A stretch of DNA of 64,000 nt from Golubevia sp. BC0850 (taxonomy: Eukaryota > Basidiomycota > Exobasidiomycetes > Golubeviales > Golubeviaceae), in contig JAAVVG010000017.1 in NCBI GenBank assembly GCA_012976225.1, positions 558,001 through 622,000 on the forward strand, in the 5' to 3' direction. The number at the start of each line of letters is the position of its first letter. Position 1 is the first letter of the stretch. Below, piece after piece: positions 1 to 11,714 of the stretch. The translations under genes were made by a program, and so were the position numbers. The notes under the pieces were generated by a model. That model was given only the letters and a program-made list of their open reading frames with translations. It did no database searches and was not told where the DNA came from.

Positions 1-89
1 GTTCTCCCAAGCAAGCTCCGCTCCATTCCCTATCTACCCCACCTTGACTCCACTCCACTCTCTCAACCTTCTCTCTCTCTTTCACTCAC

Positions 90-498
90 CAAGAAACATG
101 ATATGAGCAATCCCAGCGAATTTCTCTCTAACGACTTTCCTCCTTCTCTGAGTACCATTATTAGCATCATAAATGACAACCTGACCACCATCATTGAAGA
201 ATTTCAACACTTGATCATCGAAACCGTCCAAGACCTTTTTCCTCAATTCTTCAGTTTGAGGATTCCTTTGACCATGAGAGAAGTAATCTCTAGGTAAATT
301 CTCAGCTGAACCTAAAACCTTTCTTCTGTAATCACCTAAAGATTGAACTGAAGTTTTGACACCTAACCATAAGAGATAACGTTCTAAGGCGTGAGAGAGA
401 TGAGTCTTTCCTCGGGCTGGTAGTCCAACTGTTACTACTAAAATCTTTCCTGCGTGCCATAACTGTCCTGAGGCTGTAGTGTAAAGTGGAGCAGCCAT
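90..498 (-). CDS. 6-phosphofructo-2-kinase / fructose-2,6-bisphosphatase, 5' exon only (gene runs off the left edge)
   Basis: The first exon starts at an ATG at 498 and ends at a GTGAGT donor whose G is at 89, so the gene continues beyond the window. The 136 visible residues match the start of the kinase domain. A P-loop GLPARGKT lies near residues 25-32, followed by the family's RNPQTEE-like stretch and YDANNGTQRRR. The family makes fructose 2,6-bisphosphate from fructose 6-phosphate and ATP in the cytosol, a signal that controls glycolysis. The bisphosphatase half cannot be seen, so a kinase-only enzyme such as yeast Pfk26 is equally possible. The gene is divergent from the S-adenosylmethionine decarboxylase gene. 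Confidence 0.85.
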
Positions 499-802
499 TG
501 AATAGACAGAGTTGGATAGGGATAGGGATATGGATAGGGATAGGTCAGTCGCTGTGCGATCGTGTGGCCAACAATTTCAAGATGCGTTTCTTCTTTCTTC
601 CCCTTCAGCTTCAAAGTTCATACATTCTCTTTCCCTTTTCGACTCAATTAACCTGGTTTTTAGCGACTAGAAATCGATCCACTACATCCAATCGAACATC
701 TAAAACAGTCAGCCAGCTTGAAAAGCGACAACCCTCTCTCTACTCACATTCTCTAATCTTGGCCACTTCTACTCTACCTCTTCTTCTCTTTTCTTATACC
801 GA
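499..802. promoter_or_regulatory. Divergent promoter/leader region, PFK2-type gene and SAM decarboxylase
   Basis: These 304 bp separate two start codons on opposite strands. The left part carries an imperfect GGATA-type repeat at about 513-544. The rest is CT-rich on the + strand, as expected of a fungal leader. A forward reading frame with an ATG at 582 runs to a TGA at 804-806 and overlaps the decarboxylase ATG at 803. Confidence 0.5.
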
Positions 803-2835
803 ATGATCCACCCTTCCTCCTCTGCCTATGCCTCGATTAATCCAATCTCAATCTCATCAGATTCAACAGACAAGCTATCAAACTCAAGAGATTCTCGATC
901 TTCTTCACCAGGCGCCTCTTCTTCTTCTTCTTCAACTGAACAACTTGAACAAGATCAAGATTTAACCAGTAGTCTTCATCAAACCATCACAACTCAATCA
1001 ACTTCAAATCACAGCAGTCAATTAGACTTGATTGCCAATGGAACAAATTCAGACGATGATTCAGATCCTTCAGGTCCTTTCGAAGGTCCAGAAAAGTTAT
1101 TAGAAATCTGGTTCGCTCAAGATGAACAATCACTTCCTGAAACATGTTTGAAAGATCATTTCTCTATTTTGAACGAGGACAAGGACGCCAGAGGGAGAGA
1201 AAGGAAAGGATTGAGAGCAGTTCCAAGAGCTGAATGGGAGAAAGCTTTGGATTTGGTCAAATGCAAAGTTCTTAGCACTTTGGAAGGGGAAGAAGTTGAT
1301 GCTTATCTGCTGAGGTGAGTCAAGAATGTAGAAGCTTTTGAGATTCTTCAAAATAGGAATCGAGTGTTCAGAGATGCTATCATGCTATCAGGAAGGTCAA
1401 CTCTTTTTTTGCTTCCAGAAGTTAATATAGAGCTCCAATCTTGTTCTGCTGCTCGAAACCTCATCCATGTAGATCAACAGCCCTCTTCAAGCCTTATTCC
1501 AATTCTCTGAAAGCAGCTTTTTCTCCTCGAGCTCCAGGCGAATCTCACCCTTCTACTCTTTTCTCACCTTCTTCCCCTTTCAGTGAATCCTCAATGTTCA
1601 TCTTCCCACACAAACTAATCTTGAAAACCTGTGGTACAACGACTCTCCTACTAGGCTTAGAAAGACTTCTACGATTATCAAGATGGGGAGTCTTCGGTTT
1701 CAAAGATGCTTTACTCTCTTCAGCTCCTTCTTCTACCAAAAAATCCTCAACTTCAAGTTCGATTCAAGATGAATCACTCCTTTCAACTTTAACTTCCAAA
1801 TCTCTCAACACTTCAAGAATCCCAATGGGAGAAGATTTCAAATCCCTAGGATCAATAGCTCAAAGAATTTTCTATTCTCGAAAGTCTTTCATGTTTCCAG
1901 AAAGACAGAAAGGTCCACATAAAGATTGGATGTTGGAAGTTGGAGTTTTAGATGGTTTCTTCAAGAATGGTAGTGCTTACACTGTGGGGAAAATGAATGG
2001 TGATCATTGGTTATTGTATATGAGTTGTCCTATGGATTGCGAGGAAAAGAAAAGAGAATTGAAAGTTGAGAGACCTTTTAAATTACCTAGTTTAGATAAA
2101 GGAAAGTCAAGTGGTTTCTTGAATCAAGATTCAACTTTAGAAATTCTGATGACTCATTTATCAAAGGGAAGTTGTGAGAGATTTACATTCCCACCTCCTG
2201 AAGAAGTTATGAGAGAGGTTTTGAAGGTTGATGAGCATGGGATCAAGGAATTGAAATCTGAGGAAGTTGTCGATGGAGTTAGAGATGGAGATGGAGAATT
2301 ATCAAGAGGTCATAAATTAGGATTGAAATTATCAGAAGAAATCGGTTTGGAATCTTTATTCGAAAACACTTTGATAGATGCTTTTGCTTTCGATCCTTGT
2401 GGTTATTCTGCAAATGCCATAGTTGCAAAATCAGATCAAACCTTTATTGAAAATCAAGGTTTCGAAAATTCAATGGGTTATTGGACTGTTCATGTCACTC
2501 CGGAAGAAGATTCTAGTTATGCTAGTTTTGAAACTAACATTTCTTTGAGAAATCTCTCTTCTTCTTCTTCTTTTGAAGGTAAAGGAAATCAACCAAAAGA
2601 TTTACCCTCTTTGATATCAAAAGTCATTGAGATTTTCAATCCTGGTAAAATGTCTATCACTCTTTTCTTATCCACTACTCAAGATGTTGAAGAATCAGAG
2701 GAAGAAGAAACTCAAGCTGATTTAGATGGTGAGAGATTACATCAATTACAATTGAAAGGTTATAATAAAACTGTTAGGATCGCTTATGAATTTGAAGGTT
2801 ATGATTTGGTTTTTGTTTCTTTTGAAAAGGTTTAG
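803..2835 (+). CDS. SPE2: S-adenosylmethionine decarboxylase proenzyme (two exons)
   Basis: Exons 803-1314 and 1584-2835 give 587 residues. The enzyme decarboxylates S-adenosylmethionine to supply aminopropyl groups for spermidine and spermine synthesis in the cytosol. The join restores the family's self-processing site, LSESSMF, split by the intron at Ser171. Cleavage between Glu172 and Ser173 would make the pyruvoyl cofactor. The catalytic KTCGTTTLL follows, with Cys187. An earlier AG at 1417-1418 would give a stop at once, so the acceptor at 1582-1583 is preferred. The protein is longer than the yeast enzyme (396 aa), mostly through a Ser/Asp-rich N-terminal tail of about 90 residues and acidic insertions. 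Polyamine control through the leader is possible (see findings). Confidence 0.93.
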
Positions 2836-3196
2836 TTGTGTCTCGACATCTTTCTCTCTCTCTCTCATGTCACGATGTCACTAGATCATGCAGATCCAAA
2901 AACAGAAAAAAGCCAAAGGTGCTTGTTTTCCGCAAAAATAGAATCCTTTACAACACCATCTCTTCTCGCCAAATCTCTTTGCCTGTCTTATCTCATTGAT
3001 GTCCAACTTTTCCGTCTCATTCTTTCCCCGTATCTTATCCTATTCAATTCAATCCAATTCAATCCGATTTGTTCTTGCGCCTCAGCTGGGTATCGCAGTG
3101 GATGTTCAAGCGGTCAAGGACCCGTCCGTCCTAGTCTGACGCCAAGAAGACTCAAAAGTTGGCGTCTCCTTTCTCCTCTGGACACGCATCCAAACA
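2836..3196. other. Gene-free spacer
   Basis: About 360 bp between SPE2 and the next candidate gene. It is CT-rich towards the right, as in a fungal promoter or leader. I see no coding or repeat feature in it. Confidence 0.4.
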
Positions 3197-3850
3197 ATGG
3201 TCTTCAAACAATTGATAGTAGAAACTGGTTTAAGAAATAACACAGATCGAGTTTGTTTTGGTCTACCAACATTCACTTCTCTGGACAAGCACACTCAATT
3301 GAGTACCTTCAAACCAACCCCTGCGGACCTACAACTTCGACTCGAAGAATGCTTTACCAAGATCGGAAAAAATTCAGATCAGAAATCTCAGAACATCCAT
3401 GAGGGGTTCAAATATTATCCAGTCTGGGTTTCAACGAGTGAAGAAGATGAGTTAGACTTAGGGGCTGAAGCAGAATGGGTAGAGTTTGAAAACTTAGATG
3501 AAGAAGGTTGGAAAGAATTGATTAAGAGATGTGTTAGACAAGGTAGACCTTTGAGAACTTGTTGTTTTCCTCGATCGGAATTGAGGTGGTTGATTAGGAA
3601 AAAGGAAGAGAGAATGTTGCAGAGAGAAGATCATAGAATCAAGTACGAAGAGGTGAGTGGGTGATATGTCTCTTTTAAGCCCTTCAACCGAGAGCGAAAT
3701 GAAAACTGAAATCCCCATCTCTGTCCAAATCATCAATGAAAAGCTCATGAGAGTCTTGAGACAGGTGGCAGGCACATGTACGTCTGGAACGGATCAGGAG
3801 CGAGTCGATTCGATTCCAATTCAAATTCAGCCCCCTGCCTATCCTAGTTA
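3197..3850 (+). CDS. Hypothetical protein, possibly two exons
   Basis: An ATG at 3197 opens 152 codons to a GTGAGT at 3653. If translation ran through, it would stop at 3662-3664 after adding V-S-G. Splicing to an AG at 3691-3692 (a 40-nt intron) keeps the frame and adds about 52 residues to a TAG near 3850. I recognise no family. The protein is acidic in the middle (SEEDELDLGAEAEW) and then Lys/Arg-rich (LIRKKEERMLQRED). Codon use resembles the neighbours, and the exon ends in the usual donor, which supports a real gene. The 3' structure is uncertain. Confidence 0.5.
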
Positions 3851-4354
3851 GCTCTTTAACAAACTCTTACGGGATGGTGTCTACGCACAGAATCTTTCAG
3901 AGCCTCTGACTATCTCTCGGTTTGCACAACCCCTCTCCGGAATCGATTTCAACGTCTTTTCAGGACTCCTCCTGAGACTGCTTTCAATTCTTCCATCATT
4001 GTTTTCATTCCATCCACATATTTACCTACACCATCTTCTTAGTCCTTGTCTTGCTACCTATAGCCGTCCCTCAGTGAACCAAGGAGGTCTCGTTGAATTC
4101 TCGTCAACTGTTTGAGGACTCTTTCAATTGCTCAGAGGGTCCCTTCCCCCAGATCCAGCTATCATTCACTTTCTTACCTCTTTGCGACCGAGACTTCCTC
4201 GATTGAAGCGAGCAAGATGTTTGAAGATGATTTGACGACCTTGATTTGAGCAGCTTTCAACGCGTATAAAGCAACCGGATACATCCCCTCTCATTCCGAC
4301 CTTCCTTCTTCTTTCCATTCTCCCTCTCAACTACCACATCACATCACATCTACT
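3851..4354. other. Upstream region of the beta-oxidation gene
   Basis: About 500 bp with no coding signal. It is CT-rich and ends in the CT/CA-rich leader just before the ATG at 4355. Confidence 0.4.
4265..4271 (+). promoter_or_regulatory. TATA-box-like TATAAAG
   Basis: A TATAAAG lies 90 bp upstream of the MFE-2 start codon, a spacing compatible with a fungal core promoter. It is a sequence match only. Confidence 0.45.
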
Positions 4355-7300
4355 ATGTCTGAATCAATCTCTTTCAAAGGCAGGGTCGCTGTAGTTACCG
4401 GAGCTGGAAACGGATTGGGGAGAGCGTGAGTACAAGTATTGGAATGGAGATAGATAGAAGGGTGGAAGAAGTAGCTTCTCCGAGCTCTGTCTTTCTCTCT
4501 CAAGGTTCTTCTAACTTTCAAGAACTGACTCTAACCATATGCTTCGATTCCCATCCCCATATCTCTGCTCTCTACCTCCTTCTCTCTCACTCTCTGCTCC
4601 GATTTCGCTTCGTCCTCTTCCTTCCCCCACATTCCCTCATCCTACCACCTCTTCAGCTATGCTGTTGCTCTAGCTCAACGTGGATGTAAGGTTGTTATCA
4701 ACGATCTTGGTCCATCAGCAGAAGACAAGAACAAGAAGGCTGCTGAGGTAGTCGTCGAAGAGATCAAGAAGGCTGGTGGAGAAGCAATTGCCAACTTCGA
4801 CTCCAACTTGGACGGAGACAAGATCATCAAGCAGACCATTGACACATACGGACGTATTGATGTGAGTAACTGTGATTGAGCTTGGAGGAGGGAATGAAAC
4901 CAGAGAATGAAAGGAAGGAGGGCCAGCGAAGCTTGAAAGGGTTATCAAAGAACCACAGCTTCCCTCTTCCTCAATCGACTCGATGAGAGTAGCTTCTAAT
5001 CGAATCTTACCCTTCTTTCTCTTTCACAGATCCTAATTAACAATGCCGGTATCCTTCGTGACAAGTCGTAAGTGTCCTCCGCCTCTTCCTATATGTTCTC
5101 GCCTTCTCGGCCACAGCATTCCCGAAACTGACCTTCTCTCCTATACCTTCTCTTCCACAGCTTCAAGTCCATGACCGATAAGGAGTGGGACGCCATCACT
5201 GCTGTTCACATCACTGGATCATATGCTTGTGCTCACGCTGCCTGGCCTCACATGCGTAAGCAGAAGGTGAGTTCGAGATTTTGAGTTCCATCTTTTCCCG
5301 ACCTTCCAACTGACTACTTCTTCCTCTTTCCTAATCCCTCTAGTACGGGCGTATCATCAACATCACTTCAGCTGCTGGTATCTACGGAAACTTTGGACAA
5401 GCCAACTATTCAGCTGCCAAACTTTCCATGATCACCTTCGCCAAAACTCTCGGAATCGAGGGAGCCAAATACAACATTCTAGCCAACGTCATTGCTCCAA
5501 TCGCTGCCTCCCAGATGCTTGCCAGTGTTATGCCACCTGAGATGCTCGAACAGCTCAAGCCAGAGTTCGTAGCTCCTCTAGCTACCTACTTGGTCAGTGA
5601 AGCCAACCAAGGTGAATCTTTCTGTCTCCCCTTCCGAATTTTTCTTAGACGATGTAGACACTGACTTACTCTCTTCTTCTATTCTTCTTTTTCAGACATC
5701 AGCGGTCAAGTTGTCGAAGCCGGAGCTGGATTCATGGCTGCTCTTCGTAGAGAGCGTTCTCGTGGAGTCACCTTCAGAGCTGATGAGACCTTCACACCAT
5801 CCGCTGTTGAGAAGAGGATGGACGAGATTCTTGACTTCGAGACTGAGCCAGAATATCCTGAGAAGCTCACTGACGCCAACCACATGGAGTTCATCGAACG
5901 CTCCAAGAATGCTAAGCCAAACGAGCAAGGACAGAAGATCACCTTCGATGGAAAGACTGTCTTGGTCACTGGAGCTGGAGCTGGATTAGGAAAGGCTTAT
6001 GCTCTCATGTTTGCCAAACATGGTGCCAACGTCGTTGTCAACGATTTCTCTGAGAAGGTCGCCAACGCCGTCGTCGAGGAGATCAAGAAGGCTGGAGGAA
6101 AAGCTGCTCCAGCTATCGGATCTGTTGAGGATGGACCAAAGATCGTAAAGGCCGCTGTCGATGCCTTCGGAGGTCTTCACGTCATCATCAACAATGCTGG
6201 TATCTTGAGAGACAAGTCTTTCGCTTCCATGACCGACGATGAGTGGCACGCTGTAATCAACGTTCATCTCAGAGGAACCTACTCCATCTGTAAGGCTGCC
6301 TGGCCAATCTTCCTCGAACAGAAGTATGGACGTATCGTCAACACTACCTCTGCTGTCGGAATCTACGGAAACTTTGGACAAGCCAATGTGAGTATCGTCT
6401 CAAGGTTGGAAAATCGAGTGTATGCCACTCCTTCATTCTCCATCGACTGACGCCTCTCTTACTCTCCTTGCTTCGCCCACTCTCAGTACTCCACTGCCAA
6501 GGCCGGAATTTTGGGTCTCACTCAAACTCTCTCCATCGAAGGAAAGAAGAACAACATTCTCGCCAACACCATCGCTCCCAACGCTGGAACTGCCATGACT
6601 TCAACTATCTGGCCTCAAGAAATGGTTGACGCATTCAAGCCAGACTTCGTCGCTCCAGCCGTCGTCTACCTCGCTTCCGAAGCCAACACCGAGCACACTA
6701 AGCTTCTCCTCGAGATCTCGGGTGGTTGGGTCGCCGCTACTCGTTGGCAGCGTTCAGGAGGTCACGCCTTCTCTCACAACAAGGTCTGCTCCGCCGAAGA
6801 CGTCCAGAAGAAGTGGTCCAGAATCTCTGACTGGGATCCATCCCGTGCCAGCTGGCCAGCCACTAACCAAGAGGCTATCGAAGACATCATGAGCAACATC
6901 GGTCAAGATGGTGCAGATGACGATGAAGGAGGAAGCGGAGGAGAGGACTACTCCGACCCAGAAGATCCAGAGATCGTTGCCAAGGCTAAGAAGGAGCCAG
7001 TCGAGGAAGGAGAATTCTCTTACACCGAGAAGGACGTCATTCTTTACGCTCTAGGAATCGGTGCTACCGCAAAGGACCTCGACTACACCTTCGAACAAGC
7101 CGACAACTTCCAGGCTCTCCCAACCTTCGGAGTCGTTCCTCAATTCATCTCTTCTGGATCTATCCCTCTAGACTGGCTACCAAACTTCAGTCCAATGATG
7201 CTTCTCCACGGAGAGCAATACCTGTCTATCAAGAAGCCAATCCCAACCTCCGCCACTCTCATCAACAAGCCACGTATCCTCGAAGCTCTCGACAAGGGTA

Positions 7301-7812
7301 AGGCAGCTGCCATCACCACCATCACTCAAACAGTCGAGAAGGATTCTGGAGAGGTCGTCTTCGAAAACCAAAGCACAGTCTTCATTCGTGGATCTGGAGG
7401 ATTCGGAGGAAGGAAGACCGGAAAGGACCGTGGAGCCGCCTCTGCTGCCAACAAGCCACCTTCACGTAAGCCAGACTTCGTTGCCACCGAGAAGACCTCA
7501 GTCGACCAAGCCGCTCTCTACCGTCTATCTGGAGACTTCAACCCTCTTCACATCGATCCAAACTTCGCCCAAGTCGGTGGATTCGACACTCCAATCCTTC
7601 ACGGTCTCTGCTCCTTCGGAATCGCTGGAAAGAACATCTTTCAGAAATACGGTGCTTTCAAGGACATCAAGGTTCGTTTCACTGGTCACGTCTTCCCAGG
7701 TGAGACCCTCGAAACTTCGATGTGGAAGGAAGGTGACAAGGTCATCTTCACTACTAGAATCGTCGAGCGTGACACTCAGGCTCTCGGTGCCGCTGCCGTC
7801 ACCCTTGCTTAA
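4355..7812 (+). CDS. FOX2: Peroxisomal multifunctional beta-oxidation enzyme (MFE-2: two SDR dehydrogenase domains plus hydratase 2)
   Basis: Seven exons (4355-4425, 4657-4861, 5030-5067, 5161-5266, 5344-5611, 5696-6387, 6487-7812) give 901 residues, the usual fungal length. In fungi this enzyme hydrates trans-2-enoyl-CoA to the (3R)-hydroxy ester and oxidises it. Both short-chain dehydrogenase domains are complete: TGAGNGLGRA, NNAG and YSAAK in the first; TGAGAGLGKA, NNAG and YSTAK in the second. The C-terminal hot-dog hydratase 2 has YRLSGDFNPLHIDP. An acidic linker (DGADDDEGG onwards) sits between the second dehydrogenase and the hydratase. There is no SCP2 domain, as is normal for fungi. 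The C-terminus is VTLA, not an SKL-type peroxisomal signal, which is odd. Confidence 0.95.
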
Positions 7813-8480
7813 GTTCAAGTCTCCTCACCATAAAGTCCTGCTTTCTTTTCTATCACCTTTGTACCGTCCTTTTCGTTTCATCTCTTCGTCTCGCGTTTAT
7901 TCCCTCGCCTCTCTGCTCCCCTTTTTAATTTTGAAACGTTAAATCTGCCATCTTGTTCCCCTTCACCCTGATTATAAAGAATCGATCCAAAAAACGAAAA
8001 CCTAGAATGTTTAGCTCTGAATGTTTGCTCGTTTTCTGCGACAGTGTAGGATAGGAACGGAGATCTTCCGTTAAGAAAGTTTCCTTCCCCTTCTCAGGAG
8101 GCCTAGAGGGCCATTTGTGGTTTGAGGGGTCGCTATGTATGAACAAGTGAACAGCCGTGGCCGATTGAGATGCCTAGACCCAAAAGGATGGTTCAAGGAG
8201 GAATTGAGGGAAGAGGTCCTCCCCACAGATTCTAAAACTTCAAAACTTCCAAACTTCAAACTCAGGAAGAAGTAAGAACTTCATTTTTCTCTTCTCTCTT
8301 CCTTTCCTGCACTTCCATTCTTCTTTCATTTTCATTAGTTGAACATCTCTCTCTTTCTCTCTCAACCCTTCTACGTCATAAAAAAGATCGACGCTCAGGT
8401 ACTGGCCCGAGCTCAATACGTTCTTCTCCCCACATCTTATTCTTCTTCCTTCCCAACCACCCAACTCACTTCCTCAAATC
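7813..8480. other. Gene-free spacer before glycogen synthase
   Basis: About 670 bp holding the presumed 3' UTR of MFE-2 and the promoter of glycogen synthase. The right half is strongly CT-rich. No further feature seen. Confidence 0.4.
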
Positions 8481-11400
8481 ATGACGACTACAGAGAAGAG
8501 AGACGTCACAAATCCACTTCTATTCGAATGTGCTTGGGAAGTAGCTAACAAAGGTAAGTAGCTAACCATCCTGCTTCTCGCTTGGCTGCATCACCACTCC
8601 TTCCTCTCCCTCCACCTTCTATCCTTTCGTCCTAACCTCTTCTCCCTTCCTCTCCAAATTCGCACTTCTCTCCTTCTCAGTTGGTGGTATCTATACCGTC
8701 ATCAAGACCAAGGCTCCAGTCACAGCCCAGGAGTATGGAGACCGCTACACTCTCATCGGTCCTCTCTCTTACAAGACCGCCCCAATGGAAGTCGAATCCT
8801 TAGAACCAGAGAATGAAGCTCTCAGGCTCACCTTGAACTCTATGAGAGAAAGAGGTGTCAAGTTCCTCTATGGTAGATGGTTGATCGAAAGAGCTCCTAG
8901 AGTTCTTCTCTTCGATACAGGCTCAATGTACCACCGATTGGACGAGTGGAAGGGCGATCTCTGGAATTTGGCTGGAATTCCAACCCCTCAGAACGACCAT
9001 GAGACCAACGAGACCCTCTTATTCGGATACATGGTTGCATGGTTTTTGGGAGAAGTGAGTTTCATGTATTGAGTCAAGGAAGGGAAGAAACGATGGGGCA
9101 GAGGAGCAAGTGGGTAAAAGTGCAAGCGGGAAGATCGTCTTGCTGGTCGAGTCCTCTCGGGCATCCCTGGTAAGACTGTTGGATCAGATTTAGCTAGATG
9201 AGCATCTGTCATTCTGGAGAGACAGAGCATGCTCTACTACGAGGAGAAACCATACTCCATTCTATTGATGGCAAACTCTGACCCTCCGCTTTGTCCTCTT
9301 CCTCTTCCCCAAACACTTTCTTCCTTCCTTAGTTCGCTACTCACGAACGTAAGAAAGCTATCATTGCTCACTTCCATGAATGGCAAGCTGGTTTGGCTAT
9401 TCCGCTGTGTCGCAAGAGACACATCGATGTTACTACCATCTTTACCACCCATGCTACCTTGCTAGGACGTTACCTCTGTGCAGGAAGTGTGGATTTCTAC
9501 AACAATCTTCAATACTTCGACGTGGATCACGAAGCTGGAAAGAGAGGTATCTATCATAGATATTGTATTGAGAGATCTGCTACTCATTGTGCAGATGTCT
9601 TCACTACTGTTTCTCATATCACTGCGTATGAGAGTGAACACTTGTTGAAGAGGAAGCCTGGTGAGTAGCTACATTTCAAATCAAAGGATCGCATCTAAGG
9701 ATAAGAAATTGATTGGGGAGACAGACAGGAGGGAGAAAGGCTTTCACAAATCAAGTTCAAATCCTCAGAAGATTGCAATGCGAAAGCTGAAAACTCACTC
9801 TTCTCTTCTTGATCTCTCTCTTTCACACTCCCTTTACCTCAACTTCAGACGGAGTCCTTCCCAATGGTCTCAACGTTGTCAAGTTCTCAGCCATGCACGA
9901 ATTCCAGAACCTCCACGCTATCTCCAAGAACAAGATCAACGAATTCATCAAAGGTCACTTCTATGGTCACTACGATTTCGATCTAGAGAACACTCTTTAT
10001 TTCTTCACTGCTGGAAGATACGAGTACAGGAACAAGGGTGTGGATATGTTCATCGAAGCTCTGGCCAGATTGAATCACAGGCTTCAAGCCTCAGGTTCGA
10101 AGATGACTGTTGTAGCTTTCATCATCATGCCAGCTGCAACTCACTCCTACACTATCGAAGCTCTCAAAGGTCAAGCTGTTACCAAGCAGCTCAGAGATAC
10201 TGTGGAACAGATTCAGAACCGTATTGGAGAGAAGCTCTTTGAGAGAACTGCCAGATACACTGGGTGAGTTGATTCTTCTGAACACAAAGGTAGCATACAC
10301 TCTACTTTTTCTCTTTCAAATGTCCCCTTCTCTGATGCACAACTTTCTTTGTCTCTCTCCTACTTTTCTCTTCTCCAGTGAGGGAACGATGGACATCATC
10401 GACCCGGAAACCCTTCTTTCGGAACAAGACAAGATCCTCCTCAAAAAACGTATCTATGCTTTGAAACGTAATTCTCTACCTCCAGTCACAACTCACAACA
10501 TGGCAGACGATTCTACTGATCCAATTCTCAATCAGATCAGAAGAGTCCAACTCTTCAACAGACCTTCGGATAGAGTCAAGATGATCTTCCACCCTGAGTT
10601 CCTCAACGCTAACAACCCAATTCTTGGGCTTGATTACGAAGAGTTTGTCAGAGGTTGTCATATGGGAGTCTTCCCAAGTTACTACGAGCCTTGGGGTTAC
10701 GTGAGTATGAATGCTGAAGGAAGATTCCTCCGTCTCAGTCAGCTAACCCTTCCCTTTCTCCCTCTTCTCTTTCGAGCTCCTAGACTCCCGCCGAATGTAC
10801 TGTCATGGGAATTCCTTCCATCACAACCAATCTTTCTGGATTCGGATGCTTCATGGAAGACACTATCGAGAACTCCGAGGACTACGGAATCTACATCGTC
10901 GACAGACGAATGAAGAGCGTCGAGGACTCGGTCAATCAACTGGCTGATCAGATGTTCCAGTACTGTCAGAAGACCAGAAGACAGAGAATCAACCAAAGGA
11001 ATAGGACTGAGAGAGTGAGTCAAGATGAATGGATAGCCAACAACCTTCTCTCGAGGCTGTAGAGGTAATCGCTCAACTTCTCCTACACTTCTTCTCTCCT
11101 TCTTTCCCTCTCGACAGCTGAGTGATCTTCTTGACTGGAAGAAGCTCGGGCTCGAGTACGCCAAGGCTCGTCAGCTAGCCTTACGTCGTGCTTACCCTGA
11201 TTCCTTCGAGGACGAAGATGAGGAGGGCTACTTCGACGAAGCCGGTACCAAGGTGCCACCTCCTCTCTCCATGCCTGGATCACCCAAGTTTGGAGCTGGA
11301 GGTCCTCTCAGTGCTGGTATGCGTACTCCTGGAGACTTCGGTACTCTCAGCGAGGACATGCAGGCTCTCAGCACCAGCGACTACAAGGGCAGTCAGTTCT

Positions 11401-11714
11401 GGAGAGCGCTGAACAATCAAGAAGATGAAGAGGAAGAAGCTTTCCGTTTCCGTGAGTATGAGAGAAGACAAGGTTAACGATGAGGGTTTGACGTCGGAAC
11501 TGTGACTGACTCTGGCCTCGGTCTTCTTAACGCATCCACAGCTCTCGTCATGAAGAACCGTGGTAGAGGTACCTCAGTAGGCAGCTTCAGTGGAACTTCA
11601 ACTCCCGGTCTACATGGCTCCAAGACTCTTTCCGCTCAAGATCTCGACCAAGCAGACCAAGCCTTAAGCTCTCATGGAATCTCGAATGGAAACGGAAATG
11701 GCAACGGGATCTAA
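8481..11714 (+). CDS. GSY1: Glycogen [starch] synthase, GT3 family (eight exons)
   Basis: Exons 8481-8553, 8681-9054, 9333-9660, 9849-10263, 10379-10700, 10784-11014, 11118-11472 and 11542-11714 give 756 residues (yeast 705-708). It transfers glucose from UDP-glucose to growing glycogen in the cytosol. Family signatures are clear: [14 protein letters not shown] near the start, [26 protein letters not shown], the acceptor-side [17 protein letters not shown], and the Arg cluster [16 protein letters not shown] bound by glucose-6-phosphate in eukaryotic enzymes. The C-tail is Ser/Thr/Pro-rich ([24 protein letters not shown]) and probably holds inhibitory phosphorylation sites. The last intron (11473-11541) uses an uncommon GTTAAC donor. 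Without it the protein would end about 57 residues earlier. Confidence 0.93.

Noticed and set aside
486-806. 106-codon forward frame from 486 as a real gene
   Set aside because: Its first ATG lies inside the start of the opposite-strand PFK2 gene, and its sequence is CT-rich leader. Only the shorter part from 582 is kept, as a possible upstream frame.
1441-1583. Forward reading frame before the SAM decarboxylase second exon
   Set aside because: It is intron. Splicing to 1584 restores the conserved LSESSMF, whereas the upstream AG leads to an immediate stop.
9661-10242. 193-codon forward frame beginning in a glycogen synthase intron
   Set aside because: It covers the intron and an out-of-frame reading of exon 4. 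The correct frame gives LPNGLN and other family blocks.
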